A stretch of 64,000 bases of DNA from Neptuniibacter victor (GCA_027943745.1 AP025763.1:248001-312000); one strand, 5' to 3'; counted from the first letter of the stretch, positions 19,929 to 31,269 are shown. Numbers and translations are program-made. Notes: a model not told the origin generated them from the letters alone.

Positions 19929-21149
19929 ATGAAAAGTTGTGATACGCAGGCAGGGTTAATCGATTTTGAAGAGGCTTTGTCGCGCCTTGTAGATGATGCG
20001 CAAGCGGTTGTTGAGATAGAGACGGTTCCATTATTTCAAGCGGTGGGTCGTGTCTTAGCACAATCGCCTGTCGCTTCAGTGGCGGTGCCTCCTGCTGATA
20101 ATAGTAGTATGGATGGTTATGCCGTCAATACTGCTGCATTAAGTCAGACCGAGATGACTCGTTTACGCATTAGCCAAAGAATCCCAGCTGGAACGCCACC
20201 ACAAACACTTTTGGAAAATAGCTGTGCTCGCATTTTTACGGGTGCTGAGATTCCAGAGGGGGCGGATGCCGTCGTGATGCAAGAGAATGTTAGCGTTGAT
20301 GGTGACTATGCTATTTTTCCTGCAGGCGTCACTGTAGGTGAAAATATAAGGCGTAAAGGGCAGGATATTGATAAGGGCAAGGATGTTCTTGCGTGTGGTA
20401 TTCGTTTACAACCATCGGATCTGGGGATGCTAGCTTCGGTAGGCTTGTCCGAAATTTCTGTCTATCGTCGTTTAAAGGTCGCTATTTTATCCACAGGGGA
20501 TGAGCTGGTTGAGCCTGGTTTGCCTTTAGCTTCTGGACAGATTTATAACTCCAATCGGTACATATTGACGGGTTTACTGCACAGCCTTGGTATGGAAGTG
20601 GTTGATGTCGGTTGCGTAGCGGATACCCAAGCGTCGACATTATCCGCTTTGGCTCAAGCTGCTGATCGCGCTGATGTCATCTTAAGTACAGGCGGTGTTT
20701 CTGTTGGTGAAGAAGATCATGTTAAAAGCTGTGTTGAGCAGTTAGGCCAGCTAAATATGTGGAAGATGCGTATTAAGCCAGGTAAACCAGTTGCTTATGG
20801 TCGCGTTGGAAGCACTCCTTTTATTGGTTTGCCTGGTAATCCGACATCAACGTTGATTACCTTCTGTTTGTTAGCGCGGCCATTTTTACTCGGGCTGCAG
20901 GGTGCAGCATATCACGCTCCTTTAGTGTTGCCGGTTAAATCTGGATTTGAGCGGCAGCGAGCTATTCAGCGTCAAGAGTATCTTCGTGTGCGGTTTGAGG
21001 CGGGTGAGGTTATTCCTTTTACGAACCAAAGTTCGGGTGTTCTTGCGTCGGCAAGTTGGGCAAATGGTTTAGCTATTGTGCCTCCGAATACCAAAGTCAG
21101 TAAGGGGGATAGTATCCAGTTTATTCCTTTCTCTGAGTTGTTGGCGTAG
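19929..21149 (+). CDS. moeA: Molybdopterin molybdenumtransferase
   Basis: MoeA (406 residues) inserts molybdate into adenylylated molybdopterin. Visible motifs are [13 protein letters not shown] near residue 60, [17 protein letters not shown], the MogA-like domain [12 protein letters not shown] and [12 protein letters not shown], and [11 protein letters not shown] at 19929 is preceded by GAGGG at 5 bases; a TTG at 19908 would overlap moaB and lacks a site. Probably co-transcribed with moaA-moaB. Confidence 0.95.
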   Translation: MKSCDTQAGLIDFEEALSRLVDDAQAVVEIETVPLFQAVGRVLAQSPVASVAVPPADNSSMDGYAVNTAALSQTEMTRLRISQRIPAGTPPQTLLENSCARIFTGAEIPEGADAVVMQENVSVDGDYAIFPAGVTVGENIRRKGQDIDKGKDVLACGIRLQPSDLGMLASVGLSEISVYRRLKVAILSTGDELVEPGLPLASGQIYNSNRYILTGLLHSLGMEVVDVGCVADTQASTLSALAQAADRADVILSTGGVSVGEEDHVKSCVEQLGQLNMWKMRIKPGKPVAYGRVGSTPFIGLPGNPTSTLITFCLLARPFLLGLQGAAYHAPLVLPVKSGFERQRAIQRQEYLRVRFEAGEVIPFTNQSSGVLASASWANGLAIVPPNTKVSKGDSIQFIPFSELLA

Positions 21150-21225
21150 TGACTGTATTTTCCCTGCACAATGTTGGGGAAAGCGGTAAAATAAGCCCTT
21201 TATTATATGCAGTACTGAGGAACGC

Positions 21226-22341
21226 ATGACAGAACAGCAGGATCCGTACCAAGAGATTAGACCGTTTAATGATAGTGAAGTGGGGGATGCGCTTAATCAC
21301 ATCCTTCAGAACGATGAGTTTATCTCTGCGGTGACCCGTTATCAGTTTCCTAGGCTAGCGACTAGTTTAGGCTGGCTGCTCAAGCCATTTGTGCGTATCG
21401 CATTGGCTGCTAAAGTGGGTGACGTCGAAAGCGTGGCTGATTTTCAGGCGCTTGTGGCGAATTACATGAAGAAGATGATCTCCCGCAGCACCACAAAACT
21501 GACCTGCAGCGGTATCGATCAGCTAGATCCTGAAGAGTCTTATCTGTTTGTTTCCAATCACCGTGATATTGCGATGGATCCTGCTTTCGTTAACTGGGTG
21601 CGTTATCAATACGGTATGGATACAGTACGGATTGCCATTGGGGATAATCTGCTTCGCAAACCCTATGTTTCAGACATTATGCGCTTAAATAAAAGCTTTA
21701 TTGTTAATCGCTCTGCGACAGGGCGTGAGATGATGAAGGCGCTTACGCAGTTGTCGTCCTATATCGATCATAGTGTCCAAAACGGACATTCGATTTGGCT
21801 AGCTCAGCGAGAAGGGCGTGCTAAAGATGGTAATGACGCTACCGACCCTGCCATTTTAAAGATGTTGTATATGGCGCATCGTAAAGCGCGTAGCTTTGCC
21901 GAGCAGGCGAAACGCTTAAATATTGTGCCAGTGTCAATCTCCTATGAATATGATCCTTGCGATTCTTTGAAGGCAAATGAGTTGTATGCCAAAGCGACTG
22001 AGGGCGCATATGAGAAATCAGAATATGAGGATATTGCCAGTATCGTAAAAGGTATTACAGGGCAGAAAGGGCATGTGCACGTTGCCTTTGGTGATCCGAT
22101 TGAAGCTGATTTTGATACGCCAGAAGCGTTGGCCGAAGAGATAGATCGACAGATAATCTCAAATTATTATCTGCATTCGTCAAATCTACTGGCAGCAGGG
22201 CAAGGGGATGATGCGAGTGATTCTGAGAAGCAAGGCTTAGAAGCACGTTTGAACAGTACTGTTAATGGGGCTGAAGATATTTTGCGCCAGATGTATGCGA
22301 ACCCTGTTATTAACCAAAAAAGAATACAGGAGTCATCATGA
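21226..22341 (+). CDS. Glycerol acyltransferase-like protein (PlsC domain)
   Basis: A 371-residue protein with an acyltransferase core. The catalytic HxxxxD motif appears in NHRDIAMD (about residues 109-116), and the acceptor-binding block appears as [13 protein letters not shown] rather than the usual EGTR. An N-terminal extension of about 80 residues precedes the domain. The substrate is unknown; it may acylate glycerophospholipids or another lipid. It starts 76 bases after moeA and its stop overlaps the moaC start (ATGA), so it is embedded in a molybdenum-cofactor operon. Confidence 0.75.
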   Translation: MTEQQDPYQEIRPFNDSEVGDALNHILQNDEFISAVTRYQFPRLATSLGWLLKPFVRIALAAKVGDVESVADFQALVANYMKKMISRSTTKLTCSGIDQLDPEESYLFVSNHRDIAMDPAFVNWVRYQYGMDTVRIAIGDNLLRKPYVSDIMRLNKSFIVNRSATGREMMKALTQLSSYIDHSVQNGHSIWLAQREGRAKDGNDATDPAILKMLYMAHRKARSFAEQAKRLNIVPVSISYEYDPCDSLKANELYAKATEGAYEKSEYEDIASIVKGITGQKGHVHVAFGDPIEADFDTPEALAEEIDRQIISNYYLHSSNLLAAGQGDDASDSEKQGLEARLNSTVNGAEDILRQMYANPVINQKRIQESS

Positions 22342-22817
22342 GCCGATTGACCCATCTGGATGATCAAGGCAATGCCAACATGGTTGATGTCTCTGAGAAG
22401 CAAGTGACCTTCCGCGAAGCGGTTGCTTATGCAGAGGTTCAGATGCAGCCAGAGACGCTGAAGTTAATAACAGAAGGCGGCCATAAAAAAGGAGACGTGC
22501 TGGCGGTGGCTAGAATTGCAGGTATTCAAGCGGCAAAGCGTACCAGTGACCTGATTCCTCTGTGTCATCCTCTTATGTTAAGTAAGGTGGGTGTTGATCT
22601 TTTGCCTAATACCGAGCGCAATGTTGTCGAGATTACCGCTACATGCAAATTGGCCGGTCAGACAGGTGTTGAAATGGAGGCGCTAACCGCGGCCTCAGTC
22701 GCAGGCCTTACAATATATGATATGTGTAAAGCCGTTGATAAAGAGATGGTGATCAGTGGGGTCAAAGTACTTGCTAAAAAAGGTGGCAAGAGCGGCGACT
22801 GGGCTGTGGAGAAGTAG
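22338..22817 (+). CDS. moaC: Cyclic pyranopterin monophosphate synthase
   Basis: MoaC (159 residues) turns 3',8-cyclo-GTP into cyclic pyranopterin monophosphate. Conserved segments [29 protein letters not shown] and [20 protein letters not shown] are complete, including the catalytic Lys-rich C-terminal [11 protein letters not shown]. The start overlaps the preceding acyltransferase stop by four bases and moaD follows after 2 bases, so translation is probably coupled. Confidence 0.97.
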   Translation: MSRLTHLDDQGNANMVDVSEKQVTFREAVAYAEVQMQPETLKLITEGGHKKGDVLAVARIAGIQAAKRTSDLIPLCHPLMLSKVGVDLLPNTERNVVEITATCKLAGQTGVEMEALTAASVAGLTIYDMCKAVDKEMVISGVKVLAKKGGKSGDWAVEK

Positions 22818-22819
22818 AA

Positions 22820-23071
22820 ATGTTAAAAATTGTATATTTTGCAAGCCTGCGTGAGCGCTTAGGTAAAGAGCAAGAATCCCTTGAATTACCTGAAGGAGGA
22901 TCTGTAGCAGCGGTGGTTGATGCGCTTGTTCAGGTTCATGGAGAGCAGTGGCAGGCAGTGTTAAAGGATAGCCAGGTATTAACTGCGGTTAATCAGGAGA
23001 TGTGTGATATGGATCAAGTGGTTGTTGATAATGATGAAGTGGCATTTTTTCCACCGGTGACAGGAGGATAA
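22820..23071 (+). CDS. moaD: Molybdopterin synthase sulfur carrier subunit
   Basis: An 83-residue ubiquitin-fold protein ending in VTGG. The C-terminal Gly-Gly is adenylylated and thiocarboxylated to carry sulfur. It begins MLKIVYFASLRERLGKEQ, standard for MoaD. Its catalytic partner MoaE, which usually follows directly, is not encoded here; an acyltransferase gene takes that place 2 bases downstream. Confidence 0.93.
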   Translation: MLKIVYFASLRERLGKEQESLELPEGGSVAAVVDALVQVHGEQWQAVLKDSQVLTAVNQEMCDMDQVVVDNDEVAFFPPVTGG

Positions 23072-23073
23072 AT

Positions 23074-23814
23074 ATGTCACAGCCTAAAGCCGGTCTGCTT
23101 CATTATATTCGAGCTTGTATCTATTATCTGGGTTTTTATCCGCTCACTATTGTGCATTCGACGTTGAGTTTGATTGTTTCCCCGGTGCTAAATTTTCGTC
23201 AACGTTTTAAGTTCGTTACGTTGATTAATTTCTTCTATATTTTCTGGCTGCGTATTTGCTGTGGTGTCGGAGTGAAAGTCACAGGGCGCGAAAACCTTCC
23301 TGCCGATGGGGCTTATGTTGCGGTGGCTAATCACTCAAGTGAGTGGGAAACGCTATTTTTGCAAACATTTGTTCGCCCCCAGTGTGCCGTGCTGAAGAAA
23401 GAGCTTTTGAAAATACCTTTTTTCGGGTGGGCTTTGGGTTTGTTGAATCCTATCGCTATTGATCGTAGTCAGCGGCGGGGAGCATTAAAGCAGCTTCTAG
23501 GTGAAGGGAAGTCTCGCCTAGAAGATGGCATTCCTGTTGTTATATTTCCGCAAGGTACGCGTGTGCCTGTAGGTAAGATGGGGAAATTTAACAAAGGCGG
23601 TGCTATGTTGGCGCTAAGTGCAGGCGTTCCTATTGTACCGATGATACATGATGCTGGTATTTACTGGCCGGGTAAGAGCTTTATTAAGCATCCAGGTACT
23701 GTGCAAGTTCATGTAGGAGAGCCGATCCCGGTTGAGGGGCGGACTGTGGATGAGATACATGCCGATATGGTTGCTTGGCTTGAGAAGCATATGGCTGAGC
23801 TGAAGTTGCTATAA
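23074..23814 (+). CDS. plsC: 1-acyl-sn-glycerol-3-phosphate acyltransferase
   Basis: A PlsC-type enzyme (246 residues) making phosphatidic acid from lysophosphatidic acid at the inner membrane. N-terminal hydrophobic segments (ACIYYLGFYPLTIVHSTLSL) precede the active-site block NHSSEWETLFLQ. There the usual HxxxxD is HxxxxE, as in a known subgroup carrying WET. The second block is FPQGTR in place of FPEGTR. It follows moaD by 2 bases and is closed by a terminator shared with fabB. Confidence 0.85.
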   Translation: MSQPKAGLLHYIRACIYYLGFYPLTIVHSTLSLIVSPVLNFRQRFKFVTLINFFYIFWLRICCGVGVKVTGRENLPADGAYVAVANHSSEWETLFLQTFVRPQCAVLKKELLKIPFFGWALGLLNPIAIDRSQRRGALKQLLGEGKSRLEDGIPVVIFPQGTRVPVGKMGKFNKGGAMLALSAGVPIVPMIHDAGIYWPGKSFIKHPGTVQVHVGEPIPVEGRTVDEIHADMVAWLEKHMAELKLL

Positions 23815-23826
23815 CGCTTAATGATT

Positions 23827-23865
23827 AGACATAAAAAAACCGCCATCGGCGGTTTTTTTATGTCT
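23827..23865. terminator. Bidirectional terminator between plsC and fabB
   Basis: A perfect 18-base-pair inverted repeat (23827-23844 with 23848-23865) with an ATC loop. The core CCGCC/GGCGG is flanked by A7 and T7. It serves both the + strand plsC and the - strand fabB, which ends 12 bases away. Confidence 0.93.
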
Positions 23866-23876
23866 GGGTTATTCGA

Positions 23877-25094
23877 TTAGCTATCAAGCTTTTCGAATAC
23901 CAGTGTTGCGTTTGTGCCACCGAAGCCGAAGCTGTTAGACATAACACGCTTAAGATCAACATTGTCTTGTTTCTGAATCGCAATTGGTAGGCCTTCTGCT
24001 TCTGCATCAAGCTCATCAATGTTGGCAGAAGCCGCAATGAAGTTGTTTTCTTGCATGAGTAGCGAGTAGATCGCTTCTTGAACGCCTGCTGCACCTAAAG
24101 AGTGACCTGAAAGAGACTTGGTGGAAGTAACGGTAGGCATCTTGTCGCCAAACGCTTCTTTCATCGCTTTCAGTTCTTGCATATCGCCGGCTGGTGTTGA
24201 TGTGCCATGTGCGTTGATGTAATCGATGTCGCCATCGACTGTTGCCATTGCTTGCTTCATGCAGCGAGCAGCGCCTTCGCCGGAAGGGGCAACCATGTCA
24301 TAGCCATCAGAAGTAGCACCGTAGCCAACAATCTCAGCATAGATTTTAGCGCCACGTGCTTTAGCGTGCTCAAGTTCTTCAACAACAAGAACGCCCGCGC
24401 CGCCAGAGATAACAAAACCATCACGATTGGCGTCGTAAGCACGGGATGCTTTTTCCGGTGTTTCATTGTACTTGCTAGACAGAGCGCCCATCGCGTCAAA
24501 CATTGCTGTTTGAACCCAATGCAGTTCTTCGCCACCACCGGCAAATACCATGTCCTGTTTGCCTAGCTGGATCTGTTCAACAGCGTTACCGATACAGTGA
24601 GCACTTGTTGCGCAGGCAGATGTAATGGAATAGTTAACACCTTTGATTTTAAAAGGTGTTGCAAGACAAGCAGAAACGGTTGAACCCATGGTACGAGTAA
24701 CACGGTATGGGCCGACACGTTTAACGCCTTTGTTACGCGTGATATCAGCACTTTCTACAATATTGTCTGCTGAAGCACCGCCAGAACCTACAACAAGGCC
24801 TGTACGTTCATTTGATACCTGTTCTTCAGTCAGGTTTGCATCAGAAATAGCTTCTTTCATAGCAATATAAGTGTATGCCGCAGCATCACCCATAAAGCGC
24901 AACAATTTACGGTCGATTTGCTCGGAGAAATCGATATCAATGCTGCCGGCTACCTGGCTGCGGAAACCGCGCTCTTTATAATCTTCCTGGAATTTAATAC
25001 CAGAACGACCTAGCTGCAGTGATTCCAGAACAGTCTCTTTATCTGTACCCAGACAAGAAACGATCCCCATACCAGTAACAACAACGCGACGCAT
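23877..25094 (-). CDS. fabB: 3-oxoacyl-[acyl-carrier-protein] synthase I
   Basis: FabB (405 residues), condensing enzyme of fatty-acid elongation needed for the unsaturated branch. The catalytic triad is visible: nucleophile Cys in [14 protein letters not shown] (about 164), His in [11 protein letters not shown] and His in [11 protein letters not shown]. The Lys and Phe gating residues of the family lie in TSTKSLSG and [10 protein letters not shown]. It resembles FabB rather than FabF along its whole length. It lies downstream of fabA in one operon. Confidence 0.96.
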   Translation of the reverse strand: MRRVVVTGMGIVSCLGTDKETVLESLQLGRSGIKFQEDYKERGFRSQVAGSIDIDFSEQIDRKLLRFMGDAAAYTYIAMKEAISDANLTEEQVSNERTGLVVGSGGASADNIVESADITRNKGVKRVGPYRVTRTMGSTVSACLATPFKIKGVNYSITSACATSAHCIGNAVEQIQLGKQDMVFAGGGEELHWVQTAMFDAMGALSSKYNETPEKASRAYDANRDGFVISGGAGVLVVEELEHAKARGAKIYAEIVGYGATSDGYDMVAPSGEGAARCMKQAMATVDGDIDYINAHGTSTPAGDMQELKAMKEAFGDKMPTVTSTKSLSGHSLGAAGVQEAIYSLLMQENNFIAASANIDELDAEAEGLPIAIQKQDNVDLKRVMSNSFGFGGTNATLVFEKLDS

Positions 25095-25191
25095 ATGCTT
25101 CTCTCTCTATTCTAAATTGAGGTGCTTATTTTCCGTGAATCATGAGCGTTTGGCTACCAGATTCGTAAAAAACTAGACGGAAAATAGGAGA

Positions 25192-25211
25192 AAGGCCCAA
25201 TTAAGGGCCTT
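25192..25211 (-). other. Hairpin between fabA and fabB
   Basis: AAGGCCC (25192-25198) and GGGCCTT (25205-25211) form a 7-pair stem with a 6-base loop, 7 bases after the fabA stop. No U tract follows in the - strand transcript. It may be a weak attenuator or RNA-stability element that adjusts the ratio of FabA to FabB. Confidence 0.45.
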
Positions 25212-25218
25212 AATTTGA

Positions 25219-25734
25219 TTAGAAACTATCTGTAGATGTGAATAGACCTACACGAAGATCTTTCGCAGTGTAAATTTCACGTCCATCAACCGACATGCTG
25301 GCGTCAGCAATGCCCATGACTAGCTTGCGTTCAATGACGCGTTTTAGCTGGACGCGATAAGTCACTTTTTTCGCGGTAGGTAGTACTTGTCCGAAGAACT
25401 TAACCTCACCGGAACCAAGGGCGCGACCGCGACCAGGGTTGCCTTTCCAGCCAAGGAAAAATCCGACTATTTGCCACATCGCATCCAAGCCTAAACAGCC
25501 AGGCATGACGGGATCTTCTTCGAAATGACAACCGAAGAACCAAAGATCCGGGTTGATATCCAGTTCAGCGATGATTTCGCCTTTACCGAATTCTCCACCA
25601 TCTTCGGTGATTTCCAGGATGCGATCCATCATCAACATATTGCCGATAGGTAGGCGCGCATTGCCTGGTCCAAACATCTCGCCGTGGCCACATGAAAGTA
25701 GCTCGTCGCGATTAAAAGAGGAAGGTCTTGTCAT
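25219..25734 (-). CDS. fabA: 3-hydroxydecanoyl-ACP dehydratase/isomerase
   Basis: FabA (171 residues from ATG at 25734) introduces the cis double bond in unsaturated fatty-acid synthesis. Active-site His in [15 protein letters not shown] (about residue 71) and the catalytic Asp in GLDAMWQ are present. The frame is open to an ATG at 25779, but the inner start matches the E. coli length (172). A TATAAT -10 box on the - strand (25784-25779) lies 44 bases upstream of the start. Confidence 0.96.
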   Translation of the reverse strand: MTRPSSFNRDELLSCGHGEMFGPGNARLPIGNMLMMDRILEITEDGGEFGKGEIIAELDINPDLWFFGCHFEEDPVMPGCLGLDAMWQIVGFFLGWKGNPGRGRALGSGEVKFFGQVLPTAKKVTYRVQLKRVIERKLVMGIADASMSVDGREIYTAKDLRVGLFTSTDSF

Positions 25735-25778
25735 TAGCTTCTGTTTATCCAGGTTTTTATAAGTAAAAATATCGCGCA

Positions 25779-25784
25779 ATTATA
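25779..25784 (-). promoter_or_regulatory. -10 element of the fabA-fabB operon
   Basis: A perfect TATAAT read on the - strand, with start about 6 bases downstream near 25773. No good -35 lies at 16-18 bases, suggesting an activator-dependent promoter. FadR activates fabA in E. coli, but no FadR consensus could be recognised here. Confidence 0.45.
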
Positions 25785-25863
25785 CAGACTTGATCGGCTT
25801 GAGGCACGATCTGTGTCATATTTATTGGTTAAAAAGCTTACGACTTAAGGTGTAAATAGCGCA

Positions 25864-26505
25864 ATGGAACATGATTTTTGGCATAAACGCTGGGCTGAGC
25901 AGCGTATTGGCTTTCATCAAGAAAGTGTAAATAAATTTCTAGAAACGCATTATTCAGCGCTGAATTTAGCCCCTGAAGCGCAAGTTTTCGTACCGTTGTG
26001 CGGCAAAAGTTCAGATATGTTATGGCTGCGAGAGCAGGCTTGTCATGTTTTGGGGGTCGAATTAAGCGATACGGCTTGTGAGGCATTTTTTGCTGAAAAT
26101 GGCGGTGCGGCGGAGAAGGTGTTGGTCGACGGCTTTTACCAAAGGGAGAAAGATGAAATCGTATTGCTGTGCGGTGATTTTTTTAAGCTTTCTGCAGATA
26201 AGTTGGCCAGTGTTGGCGCTGTGTATGATCGTGCAGCATTGATCGCTTTGCCGGAGAATCTGAGGCATGCGTATGCTGAAAAGATGATCGAGTGGCTCCC
26301 TAAAGGGGTTAAAGTGTTTTTGGTGACATTGGAGTTTGAAGGAGAGGCGGGGCCTCCCTTTAGTGTGCGTGCAGATGAGGTGCGTGCGCTGTTTTCAGAT
26401 CGATTTGATATTACGAAACTCGCATCTGAATGCCCAGGTGAAGGAAAAGACGCTGGGCGTACAGAGATTGCTTGGTTGTTAAATGACCGTACCCTCGGTA
26501 GATAA
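25864..26505 (+). CDS. tpm: Thiopurine S-methyltransferase
   Basis: A SAM-dependent methyltransferase of the bacterial TPMT family (213 residues), beginning MEHDFWHKRWAEQRIGFHQ. The SAM-binding region is VFVPLCGKSSDMLWL (about 41-55), and a DRAALIALP motif follows. In bacteria related enzymes methylate thiopurines and selenium or tellurium oxyanions; the native substrate here is not known. It converges with ispB, leaving 7 bases between the stops. Confidence 0.88.
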   Translation: MEHDFWHKRWAEQRIGFHQESVNKFLETHYSALNLAPEAQVFVPLCGKSSDMLWLREQACHVLGVELSDTACEAFFAENGGAAEKVLVDGFYQREKDEIVLLCGDFFKLSADKLASVGAVYDRAALIALPENLRHAYAEKMIEWLPKGVKVFLVTLEFEGEAGPPFSVRADEVRALFSDRFDITKLASECPGEGKDAGRTEIAWLLNDRTLGR

Positions 26506-26512
26506 TAGGTAC

Positions 26513-27481
26513 TTAGCTTTTTCGTTTGACCGCAATGTTCGCTAGATGGATAAGTGTTTCTTTAAAGGAGCTATCCGGCAAAGTGGACAGAGCAGCAATA
26601 GCTAAATCGGCTTGAGCTTGCGCTTTTTGTTGTGTGTATTCGATTGCGCCTGTTTCTTTGACAATATCCATAATGGGTTGGAGATCGTCTAGGCCGCCTT
26701 TGCGGATTGCTTGGCGGACAAGCAGGCGTTGCTCTTCCGTGCCGGCACGCATGGCATGGATAAGCGGTAGTGTTGCTTTGCCTTCGGCTAAATCATCACC
26801 GACGTTTTTCCCCATCTCTTCTGCTGTGGATAAGTAATCCATAACATCATCAATGAGTTGGAAAGCGGTGCCTAAATGTAAGCCATATAGGCGGAGGCCT
26901 TCGCGTTCTTCGGTAGATGCTTCTGCTAAAATGGCCCCGGCTTCTGTGGCTGCTTCAAAAAGCATCGCCGTTTTGCCAAGAATTACCTGCATGTAGGCAT
27001 CTTCGGTCGTGTCAGGGTTTTTTGTATTTAGCAGTTGTAGAACTTCACCTTCAGCAATGACGTTTGTTGCATTGGAGATTACATTCATTATCTCCATAGA
27101 GCCGATTTCAACCATAATCTGAAAGGCGCGAGAGTAAAGGAAGTCACCCACTAAAACGCTAGGTGCATTACCCCACTTTGCATTCGCAGTATCTTTGCCT
27201 CTGCGTAGATCGGAGTTATCCACAACGTCGTCGTGTAGCAGTGTTGCTGTATGGATGAATTCGATAATGGCGGCCAAAGGGATGTGGTTTTGGTCTTTGT
27301 AGCCGGCAGCATTGGCTGAGAGTAGTACTAGTAGCGGGCGGATTCTTTTGCCGCCACTTTCAACTATGTAGTGGCCAATCTTCTCTACCAGAGGCACGTT
27401 AGAGCCTAGGTGATTGATTATATAATCATTTACGGCTTCAAATTGAGGTTCGATAGCCGGATTGAGTTGGTGTGGCTGCAT
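26513..27481 (-). CDS. ispB: Octaprenyl diphosphate synthase
   Basis: A trans-polyprenyl diphosphate synthase (322 residues) making the ubiquinone side chain. First Asp-rich motif LLHDDVVDNSDLRRG (about 81-95) and second QLIDDVMDY (about 208) are complete, and GGKRIRP is in the N-terminal part. Divergent from rplU, as in many gammaproteobacteria, which supports IspB over other prenyl synthases. Confidence 0.92.
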   Translation of the reverse strand: MQPHQLNPAIEPQFEAVNDYIINHLGSNVPLVEKIGHYIVESGGKRIRPLLVLLSANAAGYKDQNHIPLAAIIEFIHTATLLHDDVVDNSDLRRGKDTANAKWGNAPSVLVGDFLYSRAFQIMVEIGSMEIMNVISNATNVIAEGEVLQLLNTKNPDTTEDAYMQVILGKTAMLFEAATEAGAILAEASTEEREGLRLYGLHLGTAFQLIDDVMDYLSTAEEMGKNVGDDLAEGKATLPLIHAMRAGTEEQRLLVRQAIRKGGLDDLQPIMDIVKETGAIEYTQQKAQAQADLAIAALSTLPDSSFKETLIHLANIAVKRKS

Positions 27482-27598
27482 AATAGTGCTACTGCTTATA
27501 GTGGCGAATGTTTTAGTTTATAGCGCGAATGCTAGGGTGCCAGCTTTAAGCTGTCAAGAAACGCTGCTGCTGTCGATATTCAAGAATAGTATATGGAC

Positions 27599-27627
27599 TT
27601 GTGTCCATTAGGTGTTTGCTTTATAAT
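27599..27627 (+). promoter_or_regulatory. Promoter of rplU-rpmA
   Basis: TTGTGT (27599-27604) and TATAAT (27622-27627) are separated by 17 bases. Transcription would start near 27634, leaving a leader of about 98 bases. The leader contains a perfect palindrome ACCATATGGT (27661-27670) and a long-range pairing CCCATCC (27640-27646) with GGGTGGG (27707-27713). Its 3' arm lies close before the GGAG ribosome binding site, so it could affect translation. Confidence 0.6.
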
Positions 27628-27731
27628 CGCGCGCCCTGACCCATCCAATAATGGCTCCCTACCATATGGTGTATCCATTAGAAGTAGGCCTTTCTTTTTA
27701 GTAGCTGGGTGGGCATTAAACGGAGATAGAC

Positions 27732-28043
27732 ATGTACGCAGTAATCGTAAGCGGTGGTAAACAGTACCGCGTCCAGGAAGGCGAAGTCCTTAAACTGGAA
27801 AAACTACCAGTAGAAGCCGGTTCAAATGTTGATTTTGATCGTGTTCTATTAGTAGGCAACGGCGACGATCTAAAAATCGGCGCGCCTGTTGTAGAGGGTG
27901 CTAAAGTGACTGCTGAAGTTGTTCAGCATGGCCGCGCGAAGAAAGTTGAGATTATCAAGTTCAAGCGTCGTAAGCATCACATGAAGCGTCAGGGCCACCG
28001 TCAGTGGTTTACTGAAGTTAAAATTACTGGCATTTCTGCCTAA
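27732..28043 (+). CDS. rplU: 50S ribosomal protein L21
   Basis: L21 (103 residues), [20 protein letters not shown], with the C-terminal [19 protein letters not shown]-binding signature. It needs L20 to join the 50S subunit. The usual order rplU-rpmA-cgtA holds here. Confidence 0.98.
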   Translation: MYAVIVSGGKQYRVQEGEVLKLEKLPVEAGSNVDFDRVLLVGNGDDLKIGAPVVEGAKVTAEVVQHGRAKKVEIIKFKRRKHHMKRQGHRQWFTEVKITGISA

Positions 28044-28068
28044 ATTAACCGATCTGGGAGACAGATAG

Positions 28069-28326
28069 ATGGCTCATAAGAAAGCTGGTGGTTCTACTAA
28101 GAACGGTCGCGACTCGGAGTCGAAACGACTTGGAGTCAAGCGTTACGGCGGTCAGGCAGTTATTGCTGGCAACATCCTAATTCGTCAGCGCGGAACTAAA
28201 TTCCACGCAGGTGAAAACGTAGGTTGCGGTAAAGACCACACTTTGTTTGCGAAAGCAGATGGCGTTGTTAAATTTGAAGTTAAAGGCCCACAAAAGCGTA
28301 AATACATCTCTGTTGTAGATGCGTAA
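28069..28326 (+). CDS. rpmA: 50S ribosomal protein L27
   Basis: L27 (85 residues), [20 protein letters not shown]. The flexible N-terminal tail reaches the peptidyl-transferase centre; no N-terminal cleavage extension of the Firmicutes kind is present. GGGAGA upstream. A terminator follows. Confidence 0.98.
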   Translation: MAHKKAGGSTKNGRDSESKRLGVKRYGGQAVIAGNILIRQRGTKFHAGENVGCGKDHTLFAKADGVVKFEVKGPQKRKYISVVDA

Positions 28327-28346
28327 ATAACGGTTTTTAGCTTTAT

Positions 28347-28375
28347 AAAAAGCTCCGCTATGGCGGAGCTTTTTT
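28347..28375 (+). terminator. Terminator between rpmA and cgtA
   Basis: Stem GCTCCGC (28352-28358) / GCGGAGC (28363-28369), loop TATG, then six T (28370-28375) with a matching A5 on the 5' side. It implies that most rplU-rpmA transcripts end here and that cgtA is transcribed by read-through or from its own promoter in the following 100 bases. Confidence 0.88.
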
Positions 28376-28419
28376 GTTTATGGCTTTTTGTATCACACTA
28401 TAAGGGAGTCTATCGCTGA

Positions 28420-29682
<1,263 letters not shown>

Positions 29683-29740
29683 TTAGATTGTGCGTCAGAG
29701 TGATTGTCGTACTGCCATAACAGGTGTTAGGAGTTTTTAG

Positions 29741-30865
29741 GTGGCTGTGGGTAGGGAAAAGCTTAAGCGTGCTAAGCGCTGGGTGGTTAAGATCGGTAGT
29801 GCGCTGTTGACCAATGATGGTCAAGGCTTGGATCAGCAGGCGATTTCTCGTTGGGTTGATCAGATTGCTGCTCTTAAAAAATCAGGTCTGGAAGTGGTGT
29901 TGGTTTCTTCGGGCTCCGTTGCTGAGGGGATGACCCGTATGGGATGGTCTAATCGTCCTCATGAAATCTATAAGTTGCAGGCCGCTGCCGCTGTGGGGCA
30001 GATGGGCTTGGTGCAAGCTTATGAGACTAATTTTCAGCGCCATTCTACGCATACGGCTCAAATACTATTAACGCATGAAGATCACTCTAATCGCAAGCGT
30101 TACCTCAATGCTCAGGCGACATTAAAAACCTTGCTTGATATGGGGGTTGTGCCTGTTGTTAATGAGAATGATACCGTTGTTACTAAAGAGATTCGCTTTG
30201 GTGATAACGATACGTTGGGGGCGCTGGTGGCTAATTTGGTCGAAGCGGATGCTTTGATTTTGCTCACAGATCAGCAGGGTTTGTTTACGGCGGATCCTCG
30301 GCATGATGCCAGTGCTACGTTGATCTCCGAAGCAAGGGCTGAGGACGAGTCTCTGGCTGCAATGGCGGGTGATGGCGGTAAGCTGGGTCGAGGTGGTATG
30401 GCGACAAAGGTGCGTGCAGCGAAGCTTGCAGCGCGTTCTGGCGCGGTTACAGTTATTGCTAGTGGTCGTGAAGATGATGTGCTGCTTCGTTTGAGAGATG
30501 CTGAGAACTTAGGCACGTTGTTGGTGCCTGAGAGAGGGCCGATGGTGGCGCGCAAGCAATGGATTGCAGGTCATCTTCAGGCGCGTGGTACGCTGGAATT
30601 GGATGAGGGTGCGGTTAAAGCGCTACGCGAAAGAGGCAAAAGTTTGTTGCCTGCGGGTGTTCGGAGTGTCAGTGGTGACTTTTCTCGTGGTGAAATGGTT
30701 ATTATCACTGATGAGTATGGCCGTATCGTTGCGCGTGGTTTGGTGAACTATGGTGTTGATGCGGCACGTAAGATTATTGGTAAGCCGAGTCGTGAAATCG
30801 AATCAATTCTTGGTTTTATGGGTGAGGAAGAGTTGGTGCATCGAGATAATTTGGTATTGGCGTAG
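29741..30865 (+). CDS. proB: Glutamate 5-kinase
   Basis: ProB (374 residues) catalyses the first step of proline synthesis. The amino-acid kinase domain begins [18 protein letters not shown] and holds NENDTV and [16 protein letters not shown]-terminal PUA domain (about 280-374) is present, with [21 protein letters not shown] start with AGGAG at 7 bases; a second GTG at 29747 is possible. It follows cgtA by 58 bases, as in Pseudomonas. Confidence 0.96.
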   Translation: MAVGREKLKRAKRWVVKIGSALLTNDGQGLDQQAISRWVDQIAALKKSGLEVVLVSSGSVAEGMTRMGWSNRPHEIYKLQAAAAVGQMGLVQAYETNFQRHSTHTAQILLTHEDHSNRKRYLNAQATLKTLLDMGVVPVVNENDTVVTKEIRFGDNDTLGALVANLVEADALILLTDQQGLFTADPRHDASATLISEARAEDESLAAMAGDGGKLGRGGMATKVRAAKLAARSGAVTVIASGREDDVLLRLRDAENLGTLLVPERGPMVARKQWIAGHLQARGTLELDEGAVKALRERGKSLLPAGVRSVSGDFSRGEMVIITDEYGRIVARGLVNYGVDAARKIIGKPSREIESILGFMGEEELVHRDNLVLA

Positions 30866-30888
30866 TTTAGCGGCTAAATAGCAGATAT

Positions 30889-30917
30889 AAAAAAAACCGG
30901 CTAATGCCGGTTTTTTT
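30889..30917. terminator. Bidirectional terminator between proB and rpsT
   Basis: CCGGC (30897-30901) / GCCGG (30906-30910) with TAAT loop, flanked by A8 and T7. It separates the convergent proB (+) and rpsT (-). Confidence 0.92.
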
Positions 30918-30937
30918 AGTATTGGGCAGGCTTAATA

Positions 30938-31201
30938 TTAAGCTAGACCAACAATCTGTTTTACCATGCGGCTCTTAATGCGGGCAACTTTGTTCTTGTG
31001 AAAGATGCCTTTGTTTACAGAACCGTCCAAGATAGGCTGTGCAGTTTTGAATGCTTCTTCTGCTGCTGCCTTTTCACCAGCTTCGATAGCTGCTTGAACT
31101 TTTTTGATATAGGTACGTACCATGGAACGCAGGCTAGCGTTATGCTGGCGACGCTTCTCTGCCTGGCGAGCACGTTTACGAGATCCTGCGGAATTTGCCA
31201 C
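30938..31201 (-). CDS. rpsT: 30S ribosomal protein S20
   Basis: S20 (87 residues), [20 protein letters not shown], a three-helix 16S rRNA binder at the bottom of the 30S body. It starts with ATG after AAGGAG. The leader holds a stem-loop (31240-31253 region). Promoter described separately. Confidence 0.97.
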   Translation of the reverse strand: MANSAGSRKRARQAEKRRQHNASLRSMVRTYIKKVQAAIEAGEKAAAEEAFKTAQPILDGSVNKGIFHKNKVARIKSRMVKQIVGLA

Positions 31202-31269
31202 AGTTCGGCTCCTTATAAATAAGTTAGAATAAATAATATCGGCGTTCGCGCCGAAAAATCAGAGGCGAG

